The notes beneath the pieces are model-generated. The model was given only the letters and a program-made list of their open reading frames with translations, ran no database searches and was not told the origin of the DNA. Shown piece after piece: positions 22,253 to 33,971 of a DNA stretch of 64,000 bases (within the stretch, counting starts at the first letter, position 1; every line of letters begins with the position of its first letter). The stretch spans positions 1,056,609 through 1,120,608 of the forward strand of contig BCIM01000005.1 of assembly GCA_039545315.1 (NCBI GenBank). The letters are read 5' to 3'. The stretch comes from Kondoa malvinella. Its lineage: Eukaryota > Basidiomycota > Agaricostilbomycetes > Agaricostilbales > Kondoaceae. Both the position numbers and the translations under genes were made by a program.

Positions 22253-23842
22253 CTAGATCTGACCTCTGACCCAACAGATCAGCATTATCCGGGACACATA
22301 AAGAGATACTGACTTGATGTCGACCTTTGTGTAATTCGCCAGAGCGGCAGCTAGACCCGCTCTCGCCGCACGACAATCCAGCTGTCTTGCTTCTCCTGAT
22401 GTCTTGGCATCTGCTGGTGCGTAGATAGCTGCATTGTGTGCTTCGAGGAAAGAGTGCACTTCTTGAGCATTTTCGAATGCTAATTGTGAAGCGATGAAAC
22501 TGAGTGGTAATGTCATATATCTATCGGAACGATCAGCAAATCATTGAGAAGCAGTAGATAGACTCACGCTTTGGTCATGGTCACTAGAGCGGTGACACGT
22601 TCCCTTGGTATAAAGTGATCCATCATGTAACCGCCCATCTTGGGAGCAGCATTGAAAAGTTGAAAGAATCGCCTATAATTTGCCGTTGCGAGAGCCAAAC
22701 GAACTTGAAGCGCATGCTGAACAGATTCATCCTGTCGTTCCGCTGCACTGAGGTTCGATAAGAGAGCATTGATTTCCCGCCGATTGCGAGTGTGGAGGAG
22801 GTAGAGGATTCGGTAAGCTAAGAACTCTTCTGGATGCCCTTCTAATCCGTGAGTGTATAGATCTTTCAACTGAGACTGGCACTGATTGTATTCGCCCAGG
22901 TCGCCCTATCGGATCGATCAGAATGTGAAATTGCGACAAGCACGACACATACCTTTTCGAGCGCTATCCGAGCGTGGATTTCGTATACGGAAACGGTAAA
23001 ATCATTCTTGATGCGTTGTACCTGTACACCGGGGATCACATCAGCGATGACATCGCTGCAGACCATAACCGCGTACTGTAAGATCCTGCCGCATTGACTT
23101 GAACTGGTCGCAGACATAGTTATAATTGTTCTCAGTGCGCCATTTCTTCTTCATCAATTCCAGTGTCTTGCGCAGCGTTGCTATGGGCCGCACATTGGCT
23201 GGATCTGGTACCTAACACCGCGCGTTGAGCATTGACATGGAAATCAATGGTACGCTTATGACGAACAGAGGTTAGCCGTAGGTACGGCTTCTCGAGCGTA
23301 GCAGAAGTTCCGACAATTGTATACCTATCCCAGTCAATCACGTCCTTTGATTTATTGTCAGCTAGACATCGATCATCTGTAAAGCTCGACGGACTGGGTT
23401 GTATTCGGGCTCTGGCGTGGATAAGGTCGAGCCCAGAGATGAACCAATATGAACGCTATTTCTCGAAGTCTTGTTTGAAGTATCGAGCTCAAACCGTTTC
23501 GCTCGCTTTGATCGGAGGTCGTCATACTCTTTGCCCAAGGAAGACGGCGCGAAAGCTGGATCCGGTCTATTGAGCATCTGCTTAGAAAGGAGACACACAG
23601 CGGAGAAGGGCACAGTCGGGAGCATACTTCTTTCGCTTGTTCTTGTTATTATTGCCTTGCTTTGCCAGCGCTTCGAGCTTGAAGTTGGCCCAGTCAATGT
23701 TCCAAATGGTGTCCTCCGTGAAAGCTTTGAAGATTGCCGCTTTCAATTCGGCTTCTACTGCTGGTCTGTTGCTCGGTGTGCATGCAGAAAAGGTATCGTT
23801 CACGAAACGCTTGAGGCTCGGCGGCCATTTATCTTGACTCAT
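22253..23842 (-). CDS. THP3: SAC3/GANP-domain protein Thp3 (LENG8-like)
   Basis: Eight exons (23842-23628, 23566-23395, 23344-23267, 23211-23077, 23021-22953, 22905-22568, 22520-22314, 22265-22253) give 408 aa. The N-terminus has KWPPSLKRFV as in LENG8/Thp3. The SAC3/PCI region shows DWDRYTIVGTS, EKPYLRLTS, FKSMRQDLTVQRI, VYEIHARIALEKGDLGEYNQ and YTHGLEGHPEEFLAYRILY. In yeast, Thp3 pairs with Csn12 in transcription elongation and pre-mRNA splicing. The intron at 23345-23394 uses the unusual donor GTCCGT, but joining across it gives NPDVIDWD, the expected sequence. The last exon is only 13 nt and encodes the terminal GQI. Confidence 0.88.
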
Positions 23843-24436
23843 TGTGTATCAGAGAGTGGTATATAATGTGCGGCCAAGCTAGTCGAGTCTTTCGGGACAC
23901 AGGTCAAGTCGCGGTTTGAAGCAAGCGACGTTTGGCGACAAAGCAGCATCTGTACAGCAGCTTGACGACTCCGCTACTCGTACTGGAAGGGTTCTCGGAC
24001 CTTGGCTACGCTATTGTCACAGCAATACTGGCCGTCTTCAGCACGCGGCCTCAAAACTGCAGATACTATTCCGACAGCTGTCTCTTTGGACCTTGCACTC
24101 ATCAAGGCATATTGCAAGCGACAGCAGTAGTCTTAGGTCCCCCTCTGAACTACAGCAGTAATTTGGATACCAGCAGGCCAAAAGGCGTCTCAGCAGCGAG
24201 ACTTAAGCAGCGCGTACGCCGTTCAGCAAATCTTCGCATCCAGCTTGGACACCTGTGAAGGATAACGAGCAGCATTTACTTGCAAGAGTCGTGCTGTACA
24301 CAGCTAGCTTAATTCCGGGTGAGCATATCAGTTCCCGCTCGTTCTCTGCGCTGATCTATCTACAAAGCATTCATACAAGCAAAGTGTTGAAGACTCTGAA
24401 GAGCTCGTAATCAAGAATACAAAACACTACAGCAAT
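23843..24436. promoter_or_regulatory. Divergent intergenic region
   Basis: 594 bp between Thp3 (minus) and MYND gene 3 (plus). An overlapping plus-strand ORF at 23932-24258 has no recognisable content and no connection to the MYND frame. Confidence 0.3.
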
Positions 24437-25632
24437 ATGGAATACCTTCCAACCAAACTTCTCGACAACATGGAGCACATAGTCATATTTCATGAACTGT
24501 GTATGTGGAACAGAAACTACTGCACAATGGCGGCATTGAGTGGACTTCCGGCGCACAAGGGCAGCAATTATGACGCAATCGCTTCAGCTTTCAATTACAT
24601 CCTGCGCCGTTCAATATCTGAATCTCCAAATATCTATATCGATCTTATCCTTCACGAGCTTCCGAACCGCAAATCTCAGCTCTTGCCTGACCAATTATCT
24701 TCAAACGAAGCTTTTCTCATCATCAGTATCCCGAGCTTGCTTACCTGTTGCAACTATTTTCAGCAATTTACCGCAGACCACGCGGAAATCGCAGTCTTCA
24801 ATACACTAGACTATGTCATTCACTCTGTCGCTCACATCCAAACCATTTCAGCTAGCAAGGAAATTCAAGAGTCAGCAAAACCAATGGTGCAGCAGCTGCT
24901 CCTGTCAAAGGTCGCCGCTGTGCTTGAGAAGCAGGATGAGGTCGTAAATGATGCGGTGAACAAACGCATCCACACCAAGAAGGAAGGAGAAGTCGCTTGC
25001 GTTGCTACCCTTTGGCAAAGCAAGCTTCATACCCTTATCGGCTCAGCTCCTTTACCATTACTCTCGATGAAGCAACGCCTGTCGTCGCTTAGGCTATCAC
25101 GCTTTGCTTCATTCTCAACCTAGAGTTTCCACCAGGGCCAGACGCTAGAAGAAGAGAACAGTCACATTGGCGAATTGTTCTTGAAACGGCTCAAAAGTAT
25201 ATTCCGTTGAATGGCGACAGGAACTTGATCGCTTTACGAATGGCGCCAAAGCAAGACGTCAACTCTCAGTCAAGCAGTAACTGTCTTGGCTGCGCTGGAT
25301 TCTACCCAGCGAAACATTCTGGAGAAGAAATACGCTTCAAAATGTGTACAGGGTGAGTCAAATACGACAGGATTAGTAGTAGAGGCTCTCTAATGCTTTG
25401 CCAAGCTGCCGGAGTGCGATGTATTGCAGTAGGGAGTGCCAGGTGGTGAGCCTGGATCGTGTTTGACCAGTTCGATTAACTTATTTGTGCTGGTGCTTGC
25501 TTTCAGAAAGATTGGAAGCAAGGCGGACATCGCGCTCGGTGCAACGGAAAGAGCGGACAAAATAAGCTGACTAGAGCGCAAGCAGAAGTATTATATGAGC
25601 TTTATCCGAACCCAGTTCTTAAATTAGTGTAG
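24437..25632 (+). pseudogene. MYND-type zinc-finger gene 3, frame apparently disrupted
   Basis: The 5' exon from ATG 24437 encodes about 210 helical residues (MEYLPTKLL onward), through LWQSKLHTLIGSAPLP. The 3' part, in another frame, encodes NLEFPPGPDARRR and a full MYND finger: CLGC, CTGC, YCSRECQ, DWKQGGHRARC (exons ending 25352, 25406-25442, 25507-25632). Between the parts the frame shifts near 25060 and a TAG lies at 25090-25092, with no donor for a normal 50-nt intron. A 92-101 nt intron from 25001 or 24992 to 25092 would rejoin the frames but would delete residues that look coding. A 1-nt indel plus a nonsense codon is the alternative. Confidence 0.6.
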
Positions 25633-25858
25633 ACTCGCTTCTTGCAGTATGTGTTATCATCTCTTGGTACAATCGGGTCAAGAACTGAACAAACTGGTTC
25701 GACCTTAGGAATCTTGCTTGGAAGAGATGGGCACGTCGCAGTCAAGTACGTCTCGGCTGCCTAGAAGCTGCATCAGAGCATGTAAACAATCACATGAATT
25801 GCAAGAGCGGTATCATGCTTTTGCAGCTAGGCAAGAGTCGGCTATCGAGACAGCGAGG

Positions 25859-28800
25859 CTAAGAACACCCTTCCGCTCTCCCTGATGCCAGCAGGACTTC
25901 ACGCAACATCTGGCGAGAATCCAGCTCTGGCACATCGAGATCCTGCACTAGGAAACGCTTCGCTACCGACTCGGCGGCCTTGATATCATCGAGATCGAGG
26001 TCTTTCAACGCCAGATGGTCGCTCCAGCAGCCGTCCTCGAGCATGACTTGTGAGATCGCTTGTGCCCGATTCAAGAGTGGTTCAGCAATGCCTTGTAGTC
26101 TGGCGCAGTGTAGGGCATCTGTAATGGTTCAGCTCGTGATAACGATGTCATAGTGGCACTCGCAGCTCGAATTCAGCATGCCTGGCTGCAATCTGTCGCG
26201 AGATAAGCCCAGAATTGCAGGCATCATAGGCCTGTCTACCTGTAGGTATAGGTCACTGCATCCAAGCTCGTCTTCTGCTCGCCCAAGAGCGCCATATGAG
26301 CCAGACCGAGAGATTGCTTGACGCTGCAGAGTCCTTTGGTAGCAATGACATCTTGAAAATGGGTTGCCAGCAGGACTCTAGGGCAATTCTCGGCTTTCTC
26401 GGCAAGGTGTTCGAGCAAGGCAATGAACAAGGCACTTCCGTCTGATGTTTCGGTTCCCTAGCCGGAGATCAGCCAGGTCAAGTCAGCTATAGCAGAACCG
26501 ACCTTGCCAAATTCATCGCAAAGCTGAAACTGTTCATTACGTAGAGAAGCACAATCACACGAGAGCTTACCAGCAATGAACGCGATGTAGAGTTGCGCAA
26601 AAGGTAGGAGACTGTTCGATCAGTAATTTGCAGCCAAAGCCATGCAAGACAGGTAACATACTTTGCTGCAGATCAATCATAAAGGCAGATGCGGCCTATG
26701 CGAAGCAAGGTTAGCTGCATAATCGTGACAGTCCACTGAATTACCTTTGAGACTGACTCTCGGGTGGAAACCCTAGTCTGTATGCTGTCTGTAATCCCGA
26801 TCATAGCCTGCCCAATTAATGAGTATCGCTACGTAGCGATATTTGCGGCTCACCTTCTCGCAAGGAACAAAGCAGCCCACGTGAGCCATATAGACGATCA
26901 AGGCGACGGCTGCTGATATTGAGCCAGAGTATAGATGAGAACCAGGTGACCTACTTTTTAGGTATACACTCTTGCCGCTCCCGCTGGCTCAACAGTGAGT
27001 CCAGCACTTATTTCTGAGAGAGCTCTTACTTTGCTCCCCTACACGATCGATATGAGCCATTCGAAGAGAGCTGCAGAAGCACAGGATTGGCTTCACGCAC
27101 ATGACAACAAGAATGCTCAAATCTGGGGCCAAGCTGACTTCTTCTTTCTTTTCGGCCTCTGACTCGACAGCGGTATCTTCATCAGAAGGACAAAGACTAT
27201 TTCCACCAGCCTGAAGTAATTAATGACGAGAATTCCCCGACATTGCAATGAATGTGACCTACGCCTGAATAGTCATTGCCGATGAAACTGTCCACTACTA
27301 GCTCGACCAGCGCTGTACAAAGCATCAGAAAACTCTTGCATCACCTCGAACGACATCACTGACGATGTCTACCTTCGACAATACTGCAAACCAAACTCAG
27401 TCAAAATCATGCGGAACCAGCAAATTCTCACCGGCAGACATTGGTTTCAGTCATCTTCGGTCGGACGAACCCAAGCTCTTTCGACACAGTAGAGAAAGAT
27501 AACAGACTAGCCTGCTCTCAATCGATGTCACAGAATAGATATATTTAAGCGTACCAATCGAGCTCGCCGATCGCTTCAGACATCAACACGATGAACGGCT
27601 CGTGCTCAAGCACACGCTCGCGGAGTCGCAGCACTGAGCGCAATCATCAGCACGCTCACTGCCACTAGAATCATAGGCTGACGTATTTCAAGCTCGAGAT
27701 CTTGGATGATATTGGCTAAATCGCCAAAGCTCTCGTCCCTATCCAAGGCATCAGATAACAGCCAATAAGCAATGGCAGACTCACAGATCTCTCATTCGAT
27801 CAGTCTTCCAATAAGCGTAAGATTCAGTAGTGAACTGTATCCATTATATCAGCCTAGAACAGCGATATTATGAAGAGCTTGCCTGGTGTTGCCAATCATG
27901 CATCTCATCAAACGTCTCAGCAGGCTCATACGCCAACTCGGGCGTGGTGCATAGATACTACAAATGATTCATCAGTTGCAACTCGCCCTGCAGACGAAGA
28001 GAGTCATACCCCAAGAGAAGGGAAATAGACGACGTTGAGCGTTTCGGTGAATGATTCAGGTAAGATCTGAGTGATAGCAGTAGCGATGTGATCAAGACGA
28101 ATAGGGAGAGAAGCGTATTCCTCTCGCAGCCCATCGAGCTCGTCGTTCACTTGTGGTCGGACGCTGAGACGGTTTTGGGTCTTGCTTTCTTTCCAGTCAA
28201 TCTAGGAAGTCGCGATTCAGCGAAAATCACTGATGCTGATTGCAGACGCACTGTGTCATTGATCACACCACCGATAGTGCGATAGTCAGAATGCTCAAAC
28301 AGTGCAATCAACTGCATGGTCGGGGTGGTTTCAGCTTCTTCAAGTCAGCTGAATCCACAAGTCGCACCTTGTTGAGTAACGCAGACTTGCGCCAGCCCGA
28401 CATGGAAGTAATAGCATCTTTGATGAGCAAGACATGCAAAGTGAACTGTCAGACAGACAATATTAGAAAAGCCTGTGTCATCCATTCTCTGGCATACCTG
28501 ATGTATTACATTCCAATCTCCTACTTTCGCGCGATTCAATTTGACATTCTTGACAGCCGTTTGGACATTCTTGATCTTTTTCAAACTAGCACGAGCATTT
28601 TCCGTCAAGTGTTCTACATCACAATCAGCTCTCTTTCTGAATCTCAGGCGAGAACGCACGATTCTCTCCTTTCAAAGCGATCTCTACTACATCATGTCGA
28701 GCGTTGATGACTTCGATCTCGGCTGAAGGCCGGAGCATCCATTGTTGTAAGCGGACTTTGCCTTGTGGGGTACAAGTGCTGTTGAGCAGTGCTGTGATAG

Positions 28801-29840
28801 AATCAGCTTCATGGCTAGCAGCAGTGCAGAAGGGCGGGGCCTACCGAAGAGGGAAAGGCTCTTCTGATCTACGCTTGATTGGACTGAGGAGCTGAAAATT
28901 TGCAATGAACTGGGCAAGCGCTGCTTCAGTGACACTAGTACAGTAGACACAGGACACAACGTACGTCAAGGCATCCATATTCATTTGTAAGACCTTGTCG
29001 CTGTGCAGGTATTGAGCTTCAAGTAGCGCATAAAATGGACACTTACAGTGAAATCATCTCGATGGAGTCTACTTCGTGGAAACCTTCTAGATCGCCTTCC
29101 TGACCATCAATGGAGCTGCGAGCAAGGTGTGCGAGCAGACAAGCAACAGCAGACATCTGCCTTCAGAATTAGCGAAGATCATGTCAAAGGATGCAGAGAC
29201 GTACCATGACAGGAGCAGACAGATTGACAAAAGATTCAAGCTTGTACGCAGACACTCGGTTGTAGTCATCACCGTAATCAGGCCTGGCTTGGGTATGGTA
29301 CTCGCAAGCGCTGATGATGCGCAGATCTTGCAGACCTGCTCGACCAAATGCAGCTTGCCATTCTTTAGCTGGCCTAACTTGAATGTTTGCTTCTGATTCA
29401 GAGACGCCCTCGACTGCTAGAGTTAGCTTTGCGTCGTCTAGGAAGAGATTACTCAACTCGTTGATCTGACTTTGTCAATGAAAGCTTCGTCGCTCTTTGA
29501 CGAGACGAGCACAACAAGAGGGTTTACTTGCTCAACGACTGTATTGCAAGTCAAAACGCGCCTTGTACCTCAAATCATGCAGCTGACTCTTCTCGACAAG
29601 ATCATAGCTGTCATCACGGCTGTCTTCAAATACGAGAATCTTGTTCGAAGCACTGTCGTAACAAGCAGCAGCTGTACTCTTCTTCGCATTTGTTACAGCC
29701 AGAATCACATTGGCAGGCAAAGGCGGCTCAGACTCGGCGAATGAAGCTTGTTCGTCAAAGGGATTGAAGCGAACGCGTGCAGAACTTTCTTCTATGCCTA
29801 CTCGAGGCTTCTTGCGGCTCGATTTGCTTGATGAGGACAT
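25859..29840 (-). CDS. MSH5: Meiotic MutS homologue Msh5
   Basis: A long minus-strand gene of about 20 small exons starts at ATG 29840 and stops at 25859. Successive exons spell out MSH5: IVEQVNPLVVLVSSKSDEAF, FALLNSTCTPQGKVRLQQW, IKNVQTAVKNVKLNRAKVGD, LNVVYFPSLGYL, EGRHPLVELVV. Walker A is GANGSGKSVYLK. FMIDLQQ precedes Walker B, CDEFGKGTETSDG, and then VLLATHF. Msh4-Msh5 (MutS-gamma) stabilises meiotic crossover intermediates. Walker A is split by a 9-nt microexon (27030-27038), and the intron at 27835-27882 has a GC donor. The final junction, near 26160, is not resolved: the frame of DALHCARLQGIAEP needs a GC donor or a 1-nt change. Confidence 0.88.
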
Positions 29841-30277
29841 GGCAGTGTCGGAACAACAAAACAAATAAACCATGTCGCGAATGATGCTCTGCCTAAGTCC
29901 ACCACTTCGACAGGCAGCCTACACTGTACCGCCAGGTGTCACCAGGTATCTGGATTCCTGCTTTATTTTGATGCAGGTGGTCGACAGATGTGCGACAGGT
30001 CTCCCAGCAAATCACCTTGTGCGGGTCACCAAGGCAAGTTAGAGTGCCACAAAAGCTTCCACTACAACTCATGCTTGCTCGGTAGACTGCCTGGATATCT
30101 ATCAGTGGCTTGCTACTGGCCGAAAACTCGTTCACCGGCTGGAGAAGAGAATCGCCTTTGGTGACGGCTGAAGACCGCTGGTGCGAGGTGACAGGTGACA
30201 GTGAGCTGACATGTATGCTGTTCCATGCCTAGCTGACAGGTGTCAGGAATAACTACTTGAAACTGTGCAGTATAGGA
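29841..30277. promoter_or_regulatory. Divergent intergenic region
   Basis: 437 bp between MSH5 (minus) and the F-box gene (plus). The sequence near 30190-30250 repeats the words GACAGGTGACAG and AGCTGACAGGTGTCAG, a set of TGACAG/CTGTCA half-sites in several copies that could bind a regulator. Confidence 0.35.
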
Positions 30278-31616
30278 ATGCAACGTAGGAGGGTTTTTCT
30301 TGCTTGCTGGCTGTGCTGATGCCTGCGATCTGACAGGGGGTACTGCGGACCAGAAAATTACAAAGGCTCTTGTGGTTCCTACAGAAGTCTGGCAGAATGG
30401 TGAGTCTGCCGCTCTGGCGACTAGCAGCCTCTAACCCAAGTGACAGTCTTCTTCCACATGAGTTCCATGTACGACATGGACGACATGATCAGCTGCTTGA
30501 CGGTGTGCAAGCATTTTTACGGAGCACTGGCCGGAAGAGCTCTGCTGGACCACATCTGCATCCGAAACTCAGCTCAGATACCTCGTCTAGCGGCATATAT
30601 GATTGAACATCCATCCAGGGCTAGAAACATCAGAACTCTGCAGTTCCGTTCGTCCGCCATGCGCTCGTCTGTCGGGGCCGAAGAGATCTTGAATGTCAAA
30701 TTGTCACATGATCTGGCCCCCATACCTTTTATCTTGCAAATGAGTCGCCAGCTTACAGAAGTTTTCGACTTACCACTGCTCTCGGCTGACTATTCGACCA
30801 TCACTTCACTCATACGTGCATTACCAAAATTGCATTCGCTCTCTCTGACTCATTGGTGGACACCTTACCCCGGTCTCCTTCGGCACCCCGATCTACAAGA
30901 AACTGCCAGTCTCTGTCAGAGCATGTATATGGTTGAGAATTTGTATGTGGAATATTTCGGTCTCGAAACAATGCAACAACTGTGCGTGCGCTACAACAAC
31001 AACCAAACAACAGAGCTCTAAATCGTACTCGTACAGACCGGCCGCTAGCCTGCTGCATATTCGCAAGCTGTACTTGCATTTCTGCAAACTGGATTCAGCC
31101 TCGTTTAACTCCCTTCTGCGCGCCATGTCCGAGCATCCAGTGGCTTTACAAATCTTCGAGTGCGAAGGGCTGGGGATAGACGATATTCTCGACAGCCTAC
31201 GCGTATTGGGCGCTTCACTATCGACTCTAGTGATAAGGGCCTTATGCGAGGACAGTCGTACAAGGACTAAAAACGATTGGCTCTCGTGGTTCCCCAAGCT
31301 TAGCAGCATCGATGTGAACTCTGCCTGTCTGGCTGCTGACTCGTTGCTGTGCTGCGGACCGAAGCTTACCAACATCACTATACGAGGCGGTACCTTAGAA
31401 GTGATGAGCTTAGGATACTGTTTGGCATTGTTGGAAGCATCAGAAGAGATCAAAGTTGCAATGTACGATACGTATTATAGCGAGACCGACCGTGGCAATC
31501 TATTTGTAGGTCTTTCATTGCGCAAAGATGCAGGGTTCTAACGTCTCCTCGGCCAGCGAATCTGCAAAGCCAAGCCTAATATTCGACTGTCATTCATTGA
31601 CAGGCCTGATGAATAA
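30278..31616 (+). CDS. F-box protein with leucine-rich region
   Basis: Exons 30278-30284 (tentative), 30337-30399, 30447-30981, 31037-31505 and 31557-31616 stay in phase. The N-terminus has the F-box-like ALVVPTEVWQNVF, then DMDDMISCLTVCKHFYGALA. This is followed by weak leucine-rich units such as LPKLHSLSLTHWW, LLHIRKLYLHFCKLDS and FPKLSSIDVNSACL. F-box proteins bring substrates to SCF ubiquitin ligases through Skp1; the LRR region would bind the target. The 7-nt first coding exon is inferred only because no ATG lies in frame in the next exon. A related fragment lies just downstream. Confidence 0.6.
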
Positions 31617-31716
31617 GGCAAACGGGAGGATTGAGATCGGGATATTCGTGGGGGCCTGCTGTGTTTGGTGAGTTACCCTTTCCGCGCATATTCCATGATC
31701 TGATACTGCCTCAGCT

Positions 31717-31978
31717 TTGAAGGGATGGCGCCGCCTGTGGTGTCAAGCAAAGCACTTCGAAAGACATCTTTTCCACCATGGCATCTCCACAACAGCACGA
31801 TCATCTCGCGAATCTGCCAAATCTTCGCACTCTCGACGTCTCGCCGGCTTGTCTGGAAAGAACAATTTGTTCTTCATCAGCCCGAAATTCGCTCAGTCAA
31901 GAGCTGGTAGGCTTGGCCGATGGTGTCCGCGTGCAGGTATATGCTATGTGCTCTACAATGGAGAATCGCTTTGAGTAG
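31717..31978 (+). pseudogene. Probable fragment related to the F-box/LRR gene
   Basis: In the frame from 31778 this stretch encodes HLANLPNLRTLDVSPACLER, which resembles the FPKLSSIDVNSACL unit of the preceding gene. No F-box or start context belongs to it. It ends at a stop at 31976-31978. Most likely it is a decayed partial duplicate, or an extra 3' exon of the same gene. The similarity is short, so this is tentative. Confidence 0.35.
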
Positions 31979-32235
31979 TCAATACCGGATGCTTCTACTT
32001 GCTCGGCTCGGCCGTCCGTCTGCCATCAACATTTTCCCATCTACTGTCAGACTGCTTGCATTTCCATCTTGATGACCACCAGAATTTGACGCTAAGCATG
32101 TCCCCTGTCTGCTGGCGGCTCTCCTCTGGTAAGCTATCTTAAACGGTTTGTGGCAATTCCAGCCTGACCTCGAACCATTTCGGGCTGTCTTCCTTCTGGA
32201 ACGCAATGATCGTGTTGTTGTGTGCTGACTGCCGC

Positions 32236-33092
32236 CTACTCCCAATCCAAATCGTCAAGTTCTGTATATTGGTTGCCATAAAGCAGCTTGTCTGGCCGCA
32301 GGACTGATCCACGCATCAGTAATGATCGCACCTGGTCAGCGCACTCACATCTCCCTCTTCCTTTCCCGCATTCGAATATCTTCTTATTCCCAGCCATCCC
32401 ATCACTGGATGATCCAGCCGGTTCATCAAAGTCTACACCAACCCAAAATCCTCCATTCGGCAGTCCTTCTACCTCACCTACATACTTGACGCACCCTCTT
32501 CTTTCTGTTACAGCTTCTTCGCATCTCGCTCCGACGATTGCTCCTTCCGGTATTATAGTCTCAGGTTGCTCTGAGGTAACATTGTCGCCGAATCTGCCAA
32601 TCTTGTTTCGCTGTTTATATGCCATGACCGTGTCTGCTTTCTCGTCAGTGTATTCGCGTCTGGTTCAGCAGAAGTCTTACCTCGCCTAGATGCATAATCC
32701 TTATCGGTCATTTCCCATTTCTCGACTTGGCTCAAGTCAGAGAAGCGTTCCAGTGATGTTTTCAGCGCTAGATCGTTGGTCGTCACCTAGTGTATCAATC
32801 AGAGTAGTGAAAGACAGCGAAAGATAGAACAAACAATCACACAAGAGCTGTCGTGTAAATTGAGCTCATGCAAAGAAGAGCATGAAACAAGAGGTGCTTC
32901 ATCAATAGTGATTATTTGAGACGCTACAGGCACGCCAGTGAGAGTGGATAGCCTGTTCTATCAGTTTGGTCAGCTGCGACCTGCGCAGAGCGTATAGAGG
33001 CAAACTTGAAACGCGTCAAGGCTTTGATCCAACGAGATGACGAGCTCTGTGAATGTTGAAGGACCTTTTACTGTGATGTTTAGGGCGTTCAT
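32236..33092 (-). CDS. Tubulin-folding cofactor B (CAP-Gly)
   Basis: Five exons (33092-33006, 32957-32841, 32786-32681, 32633-32349, 32303-32236) give 220 aa. An N-terminal ubiquitin-like domain (LNITVKGPSTFTEL; NRLSTLTGVPVASQ) is followed by a spacer (FSDLSQVEKWEM; YASRRDTVMAYKQRNKIGRF). The CAP-Gly domain reads RGCVKYVGEVEGLPNGGFWV, GVDFDEP and FLRPDKL. The conserved GKNDG-type loop is replaced by SSSDGMAGNKKIF. TBCB cooperates with TBCE to capture and recycle alpha-tubulin. The protein ends DLDWE rather than the usual acidic E/D-I or E/D-F. It resembles S. pombe Alp11 and yeast Alf1. Confidence 0.88.
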
Positions 33093-33971
33093 CGCTGGCT
33101 GGTCTTGAGCGAGATGTCGAGTCTGCTCTTCTTGGCCAAAGACCGCGAAATGATAATCAAAGTAGGGCGCATTGCCTGCTGAGAGATACCTGCAACTATG
33201 ATACCCGAACTAGTCTGTGATATCCAAGCAGCATGTCAAGTGCCGAGCGAGCACAGGACTTCATTTCACTTTCCAATGCTGTGTCTGGCTCGCTATTACG
33301 GCTTACAACAGCAAATATACTATCGGTCGTGCTCCTCGTATATCTTTATGATCAAGAGAAGATCGGGTTGTGCTACTCTTCTGGCTGGGGGCAATCTGGG
33401 ACGCCATCTCCCGAAAGTCTATGCAATGAGAAGGACCGGACTCGTATTGTCTTAGCCATCACTCCGTGCGGGACTCGCTGCTCTCCTGCCATTGCTCTCA
33501 AGCTACAAGCTGGCCATGTCAACCATCCACCTCTAATCGACCCCACGGATCTGTCTCGACGAGTCAAAGGGCCCTAGCTACCTCATGTCTCAATCTTGCT
33601 GTGGGATTCTAAGCTGTAGAAATCAGACGACCAACATCAGATGAACATCAGAAAGTAGCCTTGAGCGACAGCAACTTTGAGCAAAGAGGAATTTCGTCAT
33701 GAGCGGAACTGCTGCATCAGACTCGCTCGCTGTCTATAAGCAAGAGTAGGCTCGGAGCCACGGCCAAAAGCATCTGACTGTCCGGCGCTCCGGCCAACGA
33801 ACGTGTTCAGAAGAGCGATTCTCCCCTAGTAGACCAAGTCAAAAGAGTCGAATTCGACGTCCAAATTGCTGTCCTTATAAGCCTGCTGGCATTCTCTCTC
33901 TCTTTCTCTCTCTTCCATCCATCTCTTTCTCTCTCTCTCTCTCTTCCATCCATCCATCCTATTAGCTCATC
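33093..33971. promoter_or_regulatory. Long divergent intergenic region with a pyrimidine leader
   Basis: 879 bp between TBCB (minus) and the next plus-strand gene. An ORF at 33233-33577 (114 codons) starts with ATG but has no recognisable content. The 3' 80 bp form a CT-rich tract described separately. Confidence 0.35.
33892..33960 (+). repeat. CT/CCAT microsatellite in a 5' leader
   Basis: Runs of CTCTCT and CCATCCAT alternate over about 70 bp and stop 11 bp before the ATG at 33972. Pyrimidine-rich tracts just upstream of start codons are common in highly expressed fungal genes. This one is unusually long and regular, so it is also a likely length-variable locus. Confidence 0.8.

Noticed and set aside
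25640..29900. Region first taken as lacking a gene because only short frames are visible
   Set aside because: Manual splicing shows it is the intron-dense MSH5 gene.
33233..33577. 114-codon ORF between TBCB and the CT tract
   Set aside because: It starts with ATG and has one mildly hydrophobic segment, but no introns, homology or context support it. It could still be a small gene.
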